Origin: Streptomyces sp. NBC_00569
GTDB taxonomy: Bacteria; Actinomycetota; Actinomycetes; Streptomycetales; Streptomycetaceae
Assembly (NCBI RefSeq): GCF_036345255.1
Contig: NZ_CP107783.1
Coordinates: 7,300,001 to 7,364,000, forward strand
Direction: 5' to 3'
DNA: 64,000 bases
A program made the position numbers and the translations under genes. Within the stretch, counting starts at the first letter, position 1. Each line of letters opens with the position of its first letter. A model generated the notes under the pieces. That model made no database searches, was not told the DNA's origin, and saw nothing but the letters and a program-made list of their open reading frames with translations. This document shows, piece after piece, positions 1 through 8,434 of this stretch.

Positions 1-1
1 G

Positions 2-298
2 TTCACCTGGAGCGTCGGCGCGAGCCTGGTCATGGGTCTCGCGGTGACCGGCATGCACTACACCGGAATGGCCGCCCTCGACGTCCGCGTGCACGGAAGC
101 GGCGGCACCCCCGCCGGTGACACCCCCGCCGAACTCCTCGCGCCCCTCATGATCGGCCCCCTGTGCTTCCTGCTCCTGGCCGGCGTCGTCGTGGTGTTCG
201 ACCCGATGATGATGACGGGCAGGCCCGACCGGCGGGACGCCGTCGAGGCCGCGAGCAGGGCGGGCCGGACCGTGCGCCCGCTGCGACGGGCAGGCTGA
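2..298 (+). CDS. MHYT-domain membrane protein, C-terminal fragment
   Basis: Only the last 98 residues are in the window; the gene starts upstream. Visible residues include the motif GMHYTGMAA inside a hydrophobic stretch and a second hydrophobic segment ([18 protein letters not shown]), followed by a short basic tail. The M-H-Y-T signature names the MHYT domain, an integral membrane sensor module whose conserved His and Met residues are thought to coordinate copper or another diatomic-ligand-binding metal. In actinobacteria such proteins often lack an output domain, and here only about 35 residues follow the last membrane segment, so no output domain is visible at the C-terminus. It is on the same strand as uvrB and ends about 40 bp before it, with no obvious functional link. 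Identification to domain level is good; the exact role is unknown. Confidence 0.75.
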   Translation, partial: FTWSVGASLVMGLAVTGMHYTGMAALDVRVHGSGGTPAGDTPAELLAPLMIGPLCFLLLAGVVVVFDPMMMTGRPDRRDAVEAASRAGRTVRPLRRAG

Positions 299-338
299 TC
301 CGGCCCGGTTGTCAGTGCGGGGTCGTACGGTGGATTCC

Positions 339-2486
339 ATGCGGCCCGTATCCAAGATCGAACGCACGGTGGCGCCTTTCGAGGTCGTCAGTCCCTACCA
401 GCCAAGCGGCGACCAGCCGACGGCCATCGCCGACCTGGAGCGGCGCATCACCGCAGGTGAGAAGGATGTCGTCCTCCTCGGTGCGACCGGAACAGGTAAG
501 TCCGCCACTACGGCGTGGATGATCGAGAAGCTTCAGCGCCCCACCCTCGTGATGGCGCCGAACAAGACGCTGGCCGCCCAGCTGGCCAACGAGTTCCGCG
601 AGCTGCTGCCGAACAACGCGGTCGAGTACTTCGTCTCGTACTACGACTACTACCAGCCCGAGGCGTACGTCCCGCAGTCGGACACCTACATCGAGAAGGA
701 CTCCTCGATCAACGAGGAGGTGGAGCGCCTGCGCCACTCCGCGACGAACTCGCTGCTCACCCGGCGGGACGTCGTCGTGGTCGCCTCCGTCTCGTGCATC
801 TACGGCCTGGGCACGCCGCAGGAGTACGTCGACCGCATGGTGTCCCTCAAGGTCGGCGACGAGATCGACCGGGACGAGCTGCTGCGCCGCTTCGTCGACA
901 TCCAGTACACCCGCAACGACGTGGCCTTCAGCCGCGGCACCTTCCGCGTCCGCGGCGACACCATCGAGATCTTCCCGGTCTACGAGGAGCTCGCCGTCCG
1001 CATCGAGATGTTCGGCGACGAGATCGAGTCCCTCTCCACCCTCCACCCCCTCACCGGCGAGGTCATCAGCGACGACGAGTCGCTGTACGTCTTCCCGGCC
1101 ACGCACTACGTGGCGGGCCCCGAGCGCCTGGAGCGCGCGGCGAACGACATCGAGAAGGAGCTCGGGGAGCGCCTCGCGGAGCTGGAGAAGCAGGGCAAGA
1201 TGCTCGAGGCCCAGCGGCTGCGCATGCGCACCACGTACGACCTCGAGATGCTCCGTCAGATCGGCTCCTGCTCCGGCGTGGAGAACTACTCGATGCACTT
1301 CGACGGCCGCTCGCCCGGCTCCCCGCCGAACACGCTGCTCGACTACTTCCCGGACGACTTCCTCCTCGTCATCGACGAGTCGCATGTCACCGTGCCGCAG
1401 ATCGGCGCCATGTACGAGGGCGACGCCTCCCGCAAGCGCACCCTCGTCGACCACGGCTTCCGGCTCCCGTCCGCCCTGGACAACCGCCCCCTGAAGTGGG
1501 AGGAGTTCCAGGAGCGCATCGGCCAGACCGTGTACCTGTCGGCCACCCCGGGCAAGTACGAGCTCGCGCGGGGCGACGGCTTCGTGGAACAGATCATCCG
1601 CCCCACGGGCCTCATCGACCCCGAGGTCGTGGTCAAGCCCACCGAGGGCCAGATCGACGACCTGGTGCACGAGATCCGCAAGCGCACCGAGAAGGACGAG
1701 CGCGTCCTCGTCACCACGCTCACCAAGAAGATGGCTGAGGACCTCACCGAGTACTTCCTGGAGCTCGGCATCCAGGTGCGCTACCTGCACAGCGACGTCG
1801 ACACACTGCGCCGCGTCGAGCTGCTGCGCGAACTGCGCGCGGGCGAGTACGACGTCCTCGTCGGCATCAACCTGCTCCGTGAGGGCCTCGACCTGCCCGA
1901 GGTCTCCCTGGTGGCGATCCTCGACGCCGACAAGGAGGGCTTCCTGCGCTCCGGCACCTCCCTGATCCAGACCATCGGCCGCGCCGCGCGCAACGTGTCG
2001 GGCCAGGTCCATATGTACGCGGACAAGATCACCCCGGCGATGGAGAAGGCCATCGACGAGACCAACCGCCGCCGGGAGAAGCAGATCGCGTACAACAAGG
2101 AGAAGGGGATCGACCCCCAGCCGCTCCGCAAGAAGATCAACGACATCGTCGCGTCCATCGCGCGCGAGGACGTCGACACCGAGGAACTCCTCGGCTCCGG
2201 CTACCGCAAGGGCGCGAAGGACGGCAAGGGTGCCAAGGCGCCCGTGCCCGCGCTCGCCAAGGCGGGGGCCAAGAAGACCGGCGGCAAGGCCACGAAGGGC
2301 AAGGCGGCACAGGCGGTCCCCACCGACCGCCCCGCGGCCGAACTCGCCGAGCAGATCGAGGAGTTGACCGACCGGATGCGGGCGGCCGCCGCGGATCTCC
2401 AGTTCGAGATCGCCGCACGGCTGCGTGACGAGGTGTCGGAGATGAAGAAGGAGCTGCGCCAGATGAAGGAGGCCGGGCTGGCCTGA
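339..2486 (+). CDS. uvrB: Excinuclease ABC subunit B (UvrB)
   Basis: UvrB is the damage-verifying helicase-like subunit of nucleotide excision repair: it is loaded by UvrA and then recruits UvrC for the incisions. The 715-residue product has Walker A GATGTGKS at about residues 48-55, the tyrosine-rich beta-hairpin region ([13 protein letters not shown]) that clamps DNA, the DESH Walker B box (VIDESHVT) in the middle, SF2 helicase motifs in the second RecA-like half, and a C-terminal UVR domain that binds UvrC. I chose ATG 339, which gives the usual [10 protein letters not shown] beginning; an upstream in-frame TTG at 309 would add ten unlikely residues. Between the helicase core and the UVR domain lies a Lys/Ala/Gly-rich insertion (about residues 625-670, for example [10 protein letters not shown]). 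The gene appears monocistronic and is followed by a hairpin. Confidence 0.97.
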   Translation: MRPVSKIERTVAPFEVVSPYQPSGDQPTAIADLERRITAGEKDVVLLGATGTGKSATTAWMIEKLQRPTLVMAPNKTLAAQLANEFRELLPNNAVEYFVSYYDYYQPEAYVPQSDTYIEKDSSINEEVERLRHSATNSLLTRRDVVVVASVSCIYGLGTPQEYVDRMVSLKVGDEIDRDELLRRFVDIQYTRNDVAFSRGTFRVRGDTIEIFPVYEELAVRIEMFGDEIESLSTLHPLTGEVISDDESLYVFPATHYVAGPERLERAANDIEKELGERLAELEKQGKMLEAQRLRMRTTYDLEMLRQIGSCSGVENYSMHFDGRSPGSPPNTLLDYFPDDFLLVIDESHVTVPQIGAMYEGDASRKRTLVDHGFRLPSALDNRPLKWEEFQERIGQTVYLSATPGKYELARGDGFVEQIIRPTGLIDPEVVVKPTEGQIDDLVHEIRKRTEKDERVLVTTLTKKMAEDLTEYFLELGIQVRYLHSDVDTLRRVELLRELRAGEYDVLVGINLLREGLDLPEVSLVAILDADKEGFLRSGTSLIQTIGRAARNVSGQVHMYADKITPAMEKAIDETNRRREKQIAYNKEKGIDPQPLRKKINDIVASIAREDVDTEELLGSGYRKGAKDGKGAKAPVPALAKAGAKKTGGKATKGKAAQAVPTDRPAAELAEQIEELTDRMRAAAADLQFEIAARLRDEVSEMKKELRQMKEAGLA

Positions 2487-2511
2487 CGCCCCCCGCGCAC
2501 CGCACGCCCCA

Positions 2512-2539
2512 CGGCATGCCGGACGGATCCGGCATGCCG
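2512..2539 (+). terminator. Hairpin downstream of uvrB
   Basis: A perfect 12-bp inverted repeat (CGGCATGCCGGA and its complement) with a 4-nt loop lies 25 bp after the uvrB stop. There is no U-tract, which is common for Streptomyces terminators. A separate 12-bp palindrome, GTGTTGCAACAC at 2546-2557, follows in the region before the TerD gene and could be an operator; this is only an inference from symmetry. Confidence 0.6.
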
Positions 2540-2664
2540 CACGGTGTGTTGCAACACCGACACAAAGTCCTTTCCTGTGTGCGGCGTTGTCAGTGGCCCT
2601 GCATAGGGTTCCCTCAACCGTCTGGACGGGCGGTGAAGAGCACAGTTCGAGAGGGGACGGACGC

Positions 2665-3267
2665 GTGACGGCCAACTTTTCCAAGGGTCCTGGTGTCAAC
2701 CTGAGCAAGGGCCAGGCGATCAGCCTGCAGAAGCAGGACGGGGGCACCCTGACGGCCGTCCGGATGGGACTCGGCTGGCAGGCCGCCCCGCGCCGCGGCC
2801 TCTTCGGGTCCCGCACGCGGGAGATCGACCTCGACGCCTCGGCGGTCCTGTTCGCGGACAAGCAGCCGGTGGACGTCGTCTTTTTCCGCCACCTCGTCAG
2901 CGACGACGGCTCCGTGCGCCACACCGGTGACAACCTGGTCGGCGGCGCCGGCCAGGGCGGCGACGACGAGGCGATCCTCGTCGACCTCCAGCGCGTCCCG
3001 GTCCACATCGACCAGATCGTCTTCACGGTGAACTCCTTCACCGGCCAGACCTTCCAGGAGGTGCAGAACGCGTTCTGCCGCCTGGTCGACGAGACCAACG
3101 GCCAGGAGCTGGCCCGCTACACGCTCGACGGCGGCGGCCAGTACACCGCCCAGATCATGGCGAAGGTGCACCGCGCGGGCGCCGGCTGGCAGATGACCGC
3201 CCTGGGCTCGCCGGCCAACGGCCGCACGTTCCAGGACCTCATGCCGGCGATCCTGCCGGGCCTGTGA
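2665..3267 (+). CDS. TerD-family tellurium resistance / stress protein
   Basis: The 200-residue product begins MTANFSKGPGVNLSKG and carries the usual TerD features: the acidic strand EIDLDASAVLF near residue 55, the calcium-binding-type loop HTGDNLVGGAGQGGDDEAI near residues 90-108, and the later core FTVNSFTGQTFQEVQNAFCR. TerD-domain proteins bind Ca2+ and are linked to tellurite, phage and oxidative stress resistance, and in streptomycetes to development; their molecular activity is not settled. The start is GTG 2665, preceded by GAGGGGAC as ribosome binding site; ORF extension upstream to 2587 gives non-family sequence. It is followed 48 bp later by a second, larger TerD-domain gene on the same strand, with a TerC gene after that, so the three look like a small Ter-type stress cluster. 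Confidence 0.9.
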   Translation: MTANFSKGPGVNLSKGQAISLQKQDGGTLTAVRMGLGWQAAPRRGLFGSRTREIDLDASAVLFADKQPVDVVFFRHLVSDDGSVRHTGDNLVGGAGQGGDDEAILVDLQRVPVHIDQIVFTVNSFTGQTFQEVQNAFCRLVDETNGQELARYTLDGGGQYTAQIMAKVHRAGAGWQMTALGSPANGRTFQDLMPAILPGL

Positions 3268-3315
3268 GGTAGCGGGAACACAGGAACAGACGGACGGGAC
3301 GAGGGGGAGAAGGCG

Positions 3316-5313
3316 ATGACGGCCGAGCTGGTCCGGGGGCAGAACCACCCCCTCACCCAGACCCGTCTGGAGATCCGTGTGTCGGCGGGAGCGCCGGTCG
3401 TGGCGGGCGCGACGCTCAGCGACGACGAGGGCAGGGTGCACGGCCGAGACTGGGTCGCGCACCCCGGCGCCCCCGCGCTGCCGGGACTCGAGGTCCCCCG
3501 GCAGGCGGCGGCCGACCACCGCCTCGCCGTCGATCTGGACGCCGTGCCCGAGGCCGCCCACCGCGTCAGCGTGCTGCTCGCGCTGCCCACCGGGCCAGGC
3601 GACCCCGACCGCTTCGGCGCCGTCGCGGCCCCCTTCGTGGCCGTCACCGGACTCGACGGCTCCGAGGTCGCCAGCTACACCATCACCGACCTCGACGCCG
3701 AGTCCGCCGTCGTGGCCCTGGAGCTGTACCGCCGCCAGGGCGCGTGGAAGGTACGCGCGGTGGGCCAGGGGTACGCGGGCGGCCTCGGCGCACTCCTGAC
3801 CGACCAGGGGCTTCCCGACGCGAGGGCACTCGCGGGCGAGATCGGCGAAGCGGTGGCACGGGGGCTCGCCCGGACGGTGGCGCCGCCTCCGCCCCGGACG
3901 GCGGCATCAGGGGCGAGCGCCATGGCGGACGCGGCGGGCGCGGCCTCCCACGCCGCATCGCCGGGGACGCACCCGTCCGACGGCCCGCCCCGCTCCACCC
4001 AGCCCCAGTCACCCGCCGAACCCCAGTCGTCCCCGGCCCCCCGGCCTGCGCACGAGCCCCAGCCGGCCCGCCCCTCAGGACGGACCGGCCCCGTCAACTA
4101 CACGCACCCCGGCCGGCAGGCCCCCGCACCGCCCGTCCCCGCGCCCACCGCGCCCCCCGCAGAGCCGGGGGGGCAGCCCGCCGTGCCCGTCGCCGGTGAC
4201 GCGACCGGCTGGTCCATGGACGAGCGGCTCTACAACCAGGTGTGGGGCATGTTCGAGGACCTGGCCCGCTGTGTCGCCGCGTACCGCAGCGCCGTCGACT
4301 TCGCGGACTCCCGTATGGAGCAGGAGCTCGACAAGGCCCTGTCCGACCCGCGCAGCCGGATCGGCGGCCAGGGGGACGCCGCGCGCGAGGCCGCCCGGGC
4401 CAAGCACGGACAGCTCGTCGACCGGGCGAGGGAGGTCCTCGACCGTGACCTCGCCCAGCTGGCCGCCGAGTCCGCCGTCGTCGAGCCCGCCCTGCCCCCG
4501 GCCTATGCGGGCTGGGACAACCCGGTCTGGCACGCGTACGGCAGCCCCATGGAGATCCCGATGGCCCTGCGCCTGGGCGACCTCCAGCTGCCCGAGTCCC
4601 GCGGTGTGGGCCTGCGCATCCCGATGCTCGTGCGGCTCCCCCTGGAGCGCGGCATGTGGATCGACAGCGGCCGCTCCGGGGCGGACGCGCTCACCGAGTC
4701 CGACGAGCTGCGCCGCCGCGCCCTGCGGAGCGCCGTCGAGCTCGCCGCGCGGCTCCTCGCGGTCTACCCGGCGGGCGAGTTCGCCGTGCATGTCATCGAC
4801 CCGGCCGGATCGGCCGCGGGGGCGCTCGCCCCGCTCGTGCGGGCCGGAGTGCTCGCCGCGCCGCCGGCCGCCGGGGTGGCCGGCGTCTCCGATGTGCTCG
4901 CCCGGCTCACGCAGCGCGTGGACCTCGTGCAGATGGCGGTCCGTGGTGGAGCGGCCGACGCGCTCCCGCCCGACCTGGACACCGCCGAGCAGCTGCTGAT
5001 CGTCAACGACTTCCCGCACGGCTTCGACGACCGCGCGGTGACCCGGCTGCGCTACCTCGCCGACGAGGGCCCCGCCGTCGGCGTCCACCTCCTGATGGTC
5101 GCCGACCGCGAGGACGCCGCCGAGTACGGACCGGTCCTCGACCCGCTCTGGCGGGCGCTGCTGAGGCTCACTCCGGTGCCCGACGACCACCTCGCCGACC
5201 CGTGGGTGGGGCATGCGTGGACGTACGAGCCGCCGCATGTCCCGCCCGGCAGCCGGATCCTGGAGCAGGTCCTCGAAGAGGTCGCCAGAGCGCGACGAGA
5301 GCAGGGCATCTGA
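3316..5313 (+). CDS. Large TerD-domain protein with Pro-rich linker and FtsK-like C-terminal region
   Basis: The product has 665 residues in three parts. Residues about 1-190 form a TerD-like domain (LEIRVSAGAPVVAGATLSD; later VALELYRRQGAWKVRAVGQG). Residues about 195-295 are a Pro/Ala/Ser-rich disordered linker. Residues about 300-665 begin with charged helices (MFEDLARCVAAYRSAVDFAD) and continue into an alpha/beta region with strands such as FAVHVIDPAG and QLLIVNDFPHGFD plus GVHLLMVADRED, which resembles FtsK/SpoIIIE-type ATPase folds. I see no Walker A motif, so the C-terminal part is probably a non-catalytic relative. The start ATG 3316 follows GAGGGGGAGAAGG, a strong ribosome binding site. 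The upstream TerD gene ends 48 bp before it, so the two are probably cotranscribed. The role is unknown; a scaffold in a Ter-type complex is a guess. Confidence 0.75.
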   Translation: MTAELVRGQNHPLTQTRLEIRVSAGAPVVAGATLSDDEGRVHGRDWVAHPGAPALPGLEVPRQAAADHRLAVDLDAVPEAAHRVSVLLALPTGPGDPDRFGAVAAPFVAVTGLDGSEVASYTITDLDAESAVVALELYRRQGAWKVRAVGQGYAGGLGALLTDQGLPDARALAGEIGEAVARGLARTVAPPPPRTAASGASAMADAAGAASHAASPGTHPSDGPPRSTQPQSPAEPQSSPAPRPAHEPQPARPSGRTGPVNYTHPGRQAPAPPVPAPTAPPAEPGGQPAVPVAGDATGWSMDERLYNQVWGMFEDLARCVAAYRSAVDFADSRMEQELDKALSDPRSRIGGQGDAAREAARAKHGQLVDRAREVLDRDLAQLAAESAVVEPALPPAYAGWDNPVWHAYGSPMEIPMALRLGDLQLPESRGVGLRIPMLVRLPLERGMWIDSGRSGADALTESDELRRRALRSAVELAARLLAVYPAGEFAVHVIDPAGSAAGALAPLVRAGVLAAPPAAGVAGVSDVLARLTQRVDLVQMAVRGGAADALPPDLDTAEQLLIVNDFPHGFDDRAVTRLRYLADEGPAVGVHLLMVADREDAAEYGPVLDPLWRALLRLTPVPDDHLADPWVGHAWTYEPPHVPPGSRILEQVLEEVARARREQGI

Positions 5314-5392
5314 CGCCTCTGAACAGTGCTTTTGAACTTATCTTTACCGAACCCTTTACGTTTCATGGGTGTTTCCCGTAGGCTCCGACGAG

Positions 5393-5502
5393 CGGAGGGG
5401 AGTACTCCCGAACGCGGCGTTCCCGTCAATACGGACCGACATCGGTCCCGGGGCGCCGGCCCGGGGCGAGCTGAGGCCGCCCGGGTGGAAGAGACCTCCG
5501 GC
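5393..5502 (+). promoter_or_regulatory. yybP-ykoY-type manganese riboswitch in the terC leader
   Basis: The leader contains the conserved elements I remember for the yybP-ykoY (Mn2+) riboswitch in order: GGGGAGTA at 5397-5404, CGTCAATA at 5424-5431, internal helices, and GAGACC at 5491-5496. Helix P1 is CGGAGG (5393-5398) with CCTCCG (5495-5500), and as in the family the first two G of GGGGAGTA pair with the last two C of AGACC. The class typically controls TerC-family and P-type manganese exporters, and a TerC gene follows. CCTCCGGC at 5495-5502 is also a perfect complement of GCCGGAGG at 5533-5540, the Shine-Dalgarno of the downstream gene, so P1 and SD sequestration exclude each other. Ligand-bound P1 would free the SD (inference). 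Confidence 0.85.
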
Positions 5503-5544
5503 AGCGACGACGCTGATCAGTAGCCGTACGACGCCGGAGGCGCA

Positions 5545-6570
5545 GTGGACGTATCGATGACCCTTTGGGTGCTGACCATTCTTGGTCTGGTCGCCCTGAT
5601 CGCGGTCGACTTCTTCATCGGGCGCAAGCCCCACGACGTATCGATCAAGGAAGCCGGAATCTGGACGGTCGTCTGGATCGTGCTGGCCGCCCTCTTCGGG
5701 GTCGGTCTGCTGATCTGGGGGAACGCGCAGGCTTCCGGCGAGTTCTTCGCCGGCTTCATCACCGAGAAGTCGCTGAGCGTCGACAACCTCTTCGTCTTCA
5801 TCCTGATCATGGCGAAGTTCTCGGTGCCGTCCCAGCTCCAGCAGCGCGTCCTGCTGTTCGGTGTGCTGATCGCCCTGGTGCTGCGCGCCATCTTCATCGC
5901 GGCCGGTGCCGCCGTCATCGCCAACTTCTCGTGGGTCTTCTACATCTTCGGCGCGTTCCTCATCTACACCGCCTGGAAGCTCATCCAGGAAGCGATGTCG
6001 GACGACGAGGAAGACGAGTTCGAGGAGAACCGCCTCCTCAAGTCCATCGAGAAGAAGTTCGGCGTCGCCGACCGGTACCACGGCACGAAGCTGTTCATCC
6101 GGGTCAACGGCAAGCGGATCCTGACGCCGCTCATGGTCGTCATGCTCGCGATCGGCACGACCGACGTGCTGTTCGCGATGGACTCGATCCCGGCGATCTT
6201 CGGCCTGACCCAGGACCCGTACATCGTCTTCACGGCCAACGCGTTCGCGCTGATGGGTCTGCGACAGCTGTACTTCCTCATTGGCGGACTCCTCAGGAAG
6301 CTGGTCTACCTCAGCTACGGCCTGTCGGTGATCCTCGGCTTCATCGGCGTGAAGCTCGTCCTGCACGCGCTGCACGAGTCCGGGGTGCACGTGCCGGAGA
6401 TCTCCATCCCGGTCTCCCTGGCCGTCATCTGCGGCGTCCTGGCGATCACCACCGTCGCCAGCCTCATCGCCTCCAAGAAGCAGGCGCAGAAGCAGGCCCT
6501 CGACGGCGGGGACGACGGCGACGAGGGCGGCGCGTCGGACGGCGCGCGCAAGGACAGCGTCAAGGCCTGA
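5545..6570 (+). CDS. terC: TerC-family integral membrane metal exporter
   Basis: The 341-residue product has seven or more hydrophobic segments and the TerC hallmarks: acidic residues inside membrane helices (LIAVDFFIGRK near residue 20, ITEKSLSVDNLFVF near 75, GTTDVLFAMDSIPAIFG near 205). A charged cytoplasmic loop (DDEEDEFEEN) separates the two halves, and the C-terminus is a Lys- and Asp-rich tail. TerC/Alx/YkoY proteins export Mn2+, in some cases to metallate secreted enzymes, and are also linked to tellurite resistance. GTG 5545 is chosen because GGAGG ends at 5540, 4 nt upstream; ATG 5557 would be 16 nt away. The riboswitch at 5393-5502 makes manganese the likely signal. It follows two TerD-domain genes, but its own leader suggests separate regulation. 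Confidence 0.93.
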   Translation: MDVSMTLWVLTILGLVALIAVDFFIGRKPHDVSIKEAGIWTVVWIVLAALFGVGLLIWGNAQASGEFFAGFITEKSLSVDNLFVFILIMAKFSVPSQLQQRVLLFGVLIALVLRAIFIAAGAAVIANFSWVFYIFGAFLIYTAWKLIQEAMSDDEEDEFEENRLLKSIEKKFGVADRYHGTKLFIRVNGKRILTPLMVVMLAIGTTDVLFAMDSIPAIFGLTQDPYIVFTANAFALMGLRQLYFLIGGLLRKLVYLSYGLSVILGFIGVKLVLHALHESGVHVPEISIPVSLAVICGVLAITTVASLIASKKQAQKQALDGGDDGDEGGASDGARKDSVKA

Positions 6571-6610
6571 CCCGCCCGGCACAGAGCCCGGCACAAGGCC
6601 CGGCACAGAG

Positions 6611-6643
6611 AAGGAGCGCGCGGCTGCCGGCCGCGCGCTCCTT
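6611..6643 (+). terminator. Strong hairpin terminator after terC
   Basis: A perfect 14-bp GC-rich stem (AAGGAGCGCGCGGC at 6611-6624 with its complement at 6630-6643) and a 5-nt loop lie 40 bp after the terC stop; TTCCCTCGTTCGG follows without a long U-tract. Confidence 0.8.
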
Positions 6644-6717
6644 CCCTCGTTCGGCCCCACGCACAGGCGCCCGTTCCGAAGTCGCGGCCCCCGCACCGTC
6701 GGTGCACCATCGAAGGC

Positions 6718-7818
6718 ATGATCGCTGGGCTCCGGAGACTGGTCACGCAATGGACGGCCGTCGTCCCCGTCCTCGCGGTCGTCCTGCTGGTGTTCACCTG
6801 GGGCCGCTCGCTGCCGGGCGCCGTCGTGGCCGTCGTCTCCGTCGTGCTCGCCGCGTCCGTGCTCGCTGCCGTCCACCACGCCGAAGTGGTGGCCCACCGC
6901 GTCGGCGAACCCTTCGGCTCCCTCGTGCTCGCCGTCGCCGTCACCGTCATCGAAGTGGCGCTGATCGTCACCCTCATGGTCGACGGTGGCGAGAAGGGCG
7001 CCACGCTCGCCCGCGACACCGTCTTCGCCGCCGTCATGATCACCTGCAACGGCATCGTCGGACTGAGCCTGCTCGCCGCCGCGTTCCGGCACCGCGTCGC
7101 CGTCTTCCAGCCCGAGGGCACCGGCGGCGCGCTCGCCACGGTCGCCACCCTGGCCACGCTCTGCCTGGTCGTGCCGACGTTCACCACGAGCAAGCCGGGC
7201 CCGGAGTTCTCCACGTCGCAGCTGATCTTCGCGGCCTCCGCCGCGCTCCTCCTGTACGGGATCTTCGTGGCGACCCAGACCGTGCGACACCGTGACTACT
7301 TCCTGCCGATCACCAAGCAGGGCAACATCATCGACGGCGACGACCACGCGCACGCGCCCTCCACCCGCACCGCCCTGATCAGCCTCGGTTTCCTCGGGCT
7401 CGCCCTCGTCGCCGTCGTCGGCCTGGCCAAAGGCGTGTCCCCGACCATCGAGACGGGCGTCGAAGCGGCCGGGATGCCGCACTCTGTCGTCGGCGTGATC
7501 ATCGCGCTCCTCGTCCTGCTGCCCGAGACGATCGCGGCCCTGCGCGCGGCCCGCCGCGACCGCGTCCAGACGAGCCTCAACCTCGCGCTCGGCTCCGCGA
7601 TGGCCAGCATCGGACTCACCATCCCGGCCGTCGCCATCGCGTCGTTCTGGCTGTCGGGGCCCCTCGTCCTCGGACTCGGCGCCACGCAGATGGTGCTGCT
7701 GGTCCTGACGATGCTGGTGAGCACACTGACCGTCGTCCCCGGCCGCGCCACCCCGCTCCAGGGCGGAGTTCACCTCGTGGTGTTCGCCGCGTACGTGGAG
7801 CTCGCCGTCACGCCGTGA
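6718..7818 (+). CDS. chaA: Ca2+:H+ antiporter, ChaA/CAX type
   Basis: The 366-residue product is very hydrophobic (about ten or eleven predicted membrane segments) and the same length as E. coli ChaA as I remember it. It shows the duplicated cation-exchanger motifs with buried acidic residues: EPFGSLVLAVAVTVIEVALI near residues 63-82 in the first half, and LLPETIAALRAARRDRVQTS followed by NLALGSAMASIGLTIP in the second half. Between the halves is a hydrophilic loop with a short His/Asp-rich stretch (IIDGDDHAHAP), as in ChaA/y4hA-type proteins. The family exchanges Ca2+ (also Na+ or K+) for protons across the cytoplasmic membrane. ATG 6718 starts the protein directly after an intergenic hairpin. 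Being next to the manganese-controlled TerC gene suggests a local metal-export theme, although the terminator makes cotranscription unlikely. Confidence 0.9.
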   Translation: MIAGLRRLVTQWTAVVPVLAVVLLVFTWGRSLPGAVVAVVSVVLAASVLAAVHHAEVVAHRVGEPFGSLVLAVAVTVIEVALIVTLMVDGGEKGATLARDTVFAAVMITCNGIVGLSLLAAAFRHRVAVFQPEGTGGALATVATLATLCLVVPTFTTSKPGPEFSTSQLIFAASAALLLYGIFVATQTVRHRDYFLPITKQGNIIDGDDHAHAPSTRTALISLGFLGLALVAVVGLAKGVSPTIETGVEAAGMPHSVVGVIIALLVLLPETIAALRAARRDRVQTSLNLALGSAMASIGLTIPAVAIASFWLSGPLVLGLGATQMVLLVLTMLVSTLTVVPGRATPLQGGVHLVVFAAYVELAVTP

Positions 7819-7903
7819 CGGTCACGGTGATACGGCCGGGCAGCGCCGTGACGCCTCGTGATAGACCGTGGGAGAGCAGCCGCCCGACGCACGGAGGTCC
7901 CCT

Positions 7904-8377
7904 GTGCCCCGCACCCTCGCCAACGCCCCGATCATGGTCCTGAACGGTCCGAACCTGAACCTCCTCGGCCGCCGGCAGCCGGAGATCTACGGGTCCGACA
8001 CCCTCGCGGACGTCGAGGCACTGTGTGCCAAGGCCGCGGCCGTGCACGGCGGGAGCGTCGACTTCCGGCAGTCCAACCACGAGGGCGAGCTGGTGGACTG
8101 GATCCACGAGGCGCGCCAGAACCACGTGGGCATCGTGATCAACCCGGCCGCCTACTCCCACACGTCGGTGGCGATCCTGGACGCCCTCAATGCGTGCGAC
8201 GGCCTGCCCGTCATCGAGGTCCACATCTCCAACATCCACCAGCGCGAGGAGTTCAGGCACCACTCCTACGTGTCCCTCAGGGCCGACGGCGTGATCGCCG
8301 GATGCGGGGTCCAGGGATACGCGTTCGCGGTGGAGCGGGTGGCGGCCCTGGCCGAGCCCGGCGTGGCCACGGTCTAG
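7904..8377 (+). CDS. aroQ: Type II 3-dehydroquinate dehydratase
   Basis: This enzyme catalyses the third step of the shikimate pathway, removing water from 3-dehydroquinate through an enolate intermediate. The 157-residue product shows the type II signatures: [18 protein letters not shown] with the active-site Arg and Tyr near residues 11-28, the substrate loop [16 protein letters not shown] near the middle, and the catalytic His region [17 protein letters not shown]. The length fits the family (about 145-157 residues). I chose GTG 7904 because GGAGG at 7893-7897 lies 6 nt upstream; an in-frame GTG at 7868 would add 12 unconserved residues. The gene lies alone, convergent with the MBL-fold gene and separated from it by a bidirectional hairpin, away from other shikimate genes. 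Confidence 0.95.
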   Translation: MPRTLANAPIMVLNGPNLNLLGRRQPEIYGSDTLADVEALCAKAAAVHGGSVDFRQSNHEGELVDWIHEARQNHVGIVINPAAYSHTSVAILDALNACDGLPVIEVHISNIHQREEFRHHSYVSLRADGVIAGCGVQGYAFAVERVAALAEPGVATV

Positions 8378-8409
8378 TACCGCCGGACTCTCGTACTCGC
8401 GCAGTGAAC

Positions 8410-8430
8410 ACGCCCGGCGCGGCCGGGCGT
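8410..8430. terminator. Bidirectional hairpin between aroQ and the MBL gene
   Basis: A perfect 9-bp stem (ACGCCCGGC with GCCGGGCGT) and a 3-nt loop lie between the two convergent stop codons, so it could serve both genes. Confidence 0.7.
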
Positions 8431-8434
8431 TGAC

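Noticed and set aside
312..3098. 928-residue minus-strand frame opposite uvrB and terD
   Set aside because: It is antisense to two clear genes, has no family motif, and its composition is that of a shadow frame.
5356..7773. 805-residue minus-strand frame opposite terC and chaA
   Set aside because: Antisense shadow with His/Asp/Gly-rich low-complexity composition; both plus-strand genes have clear motifs and starts.
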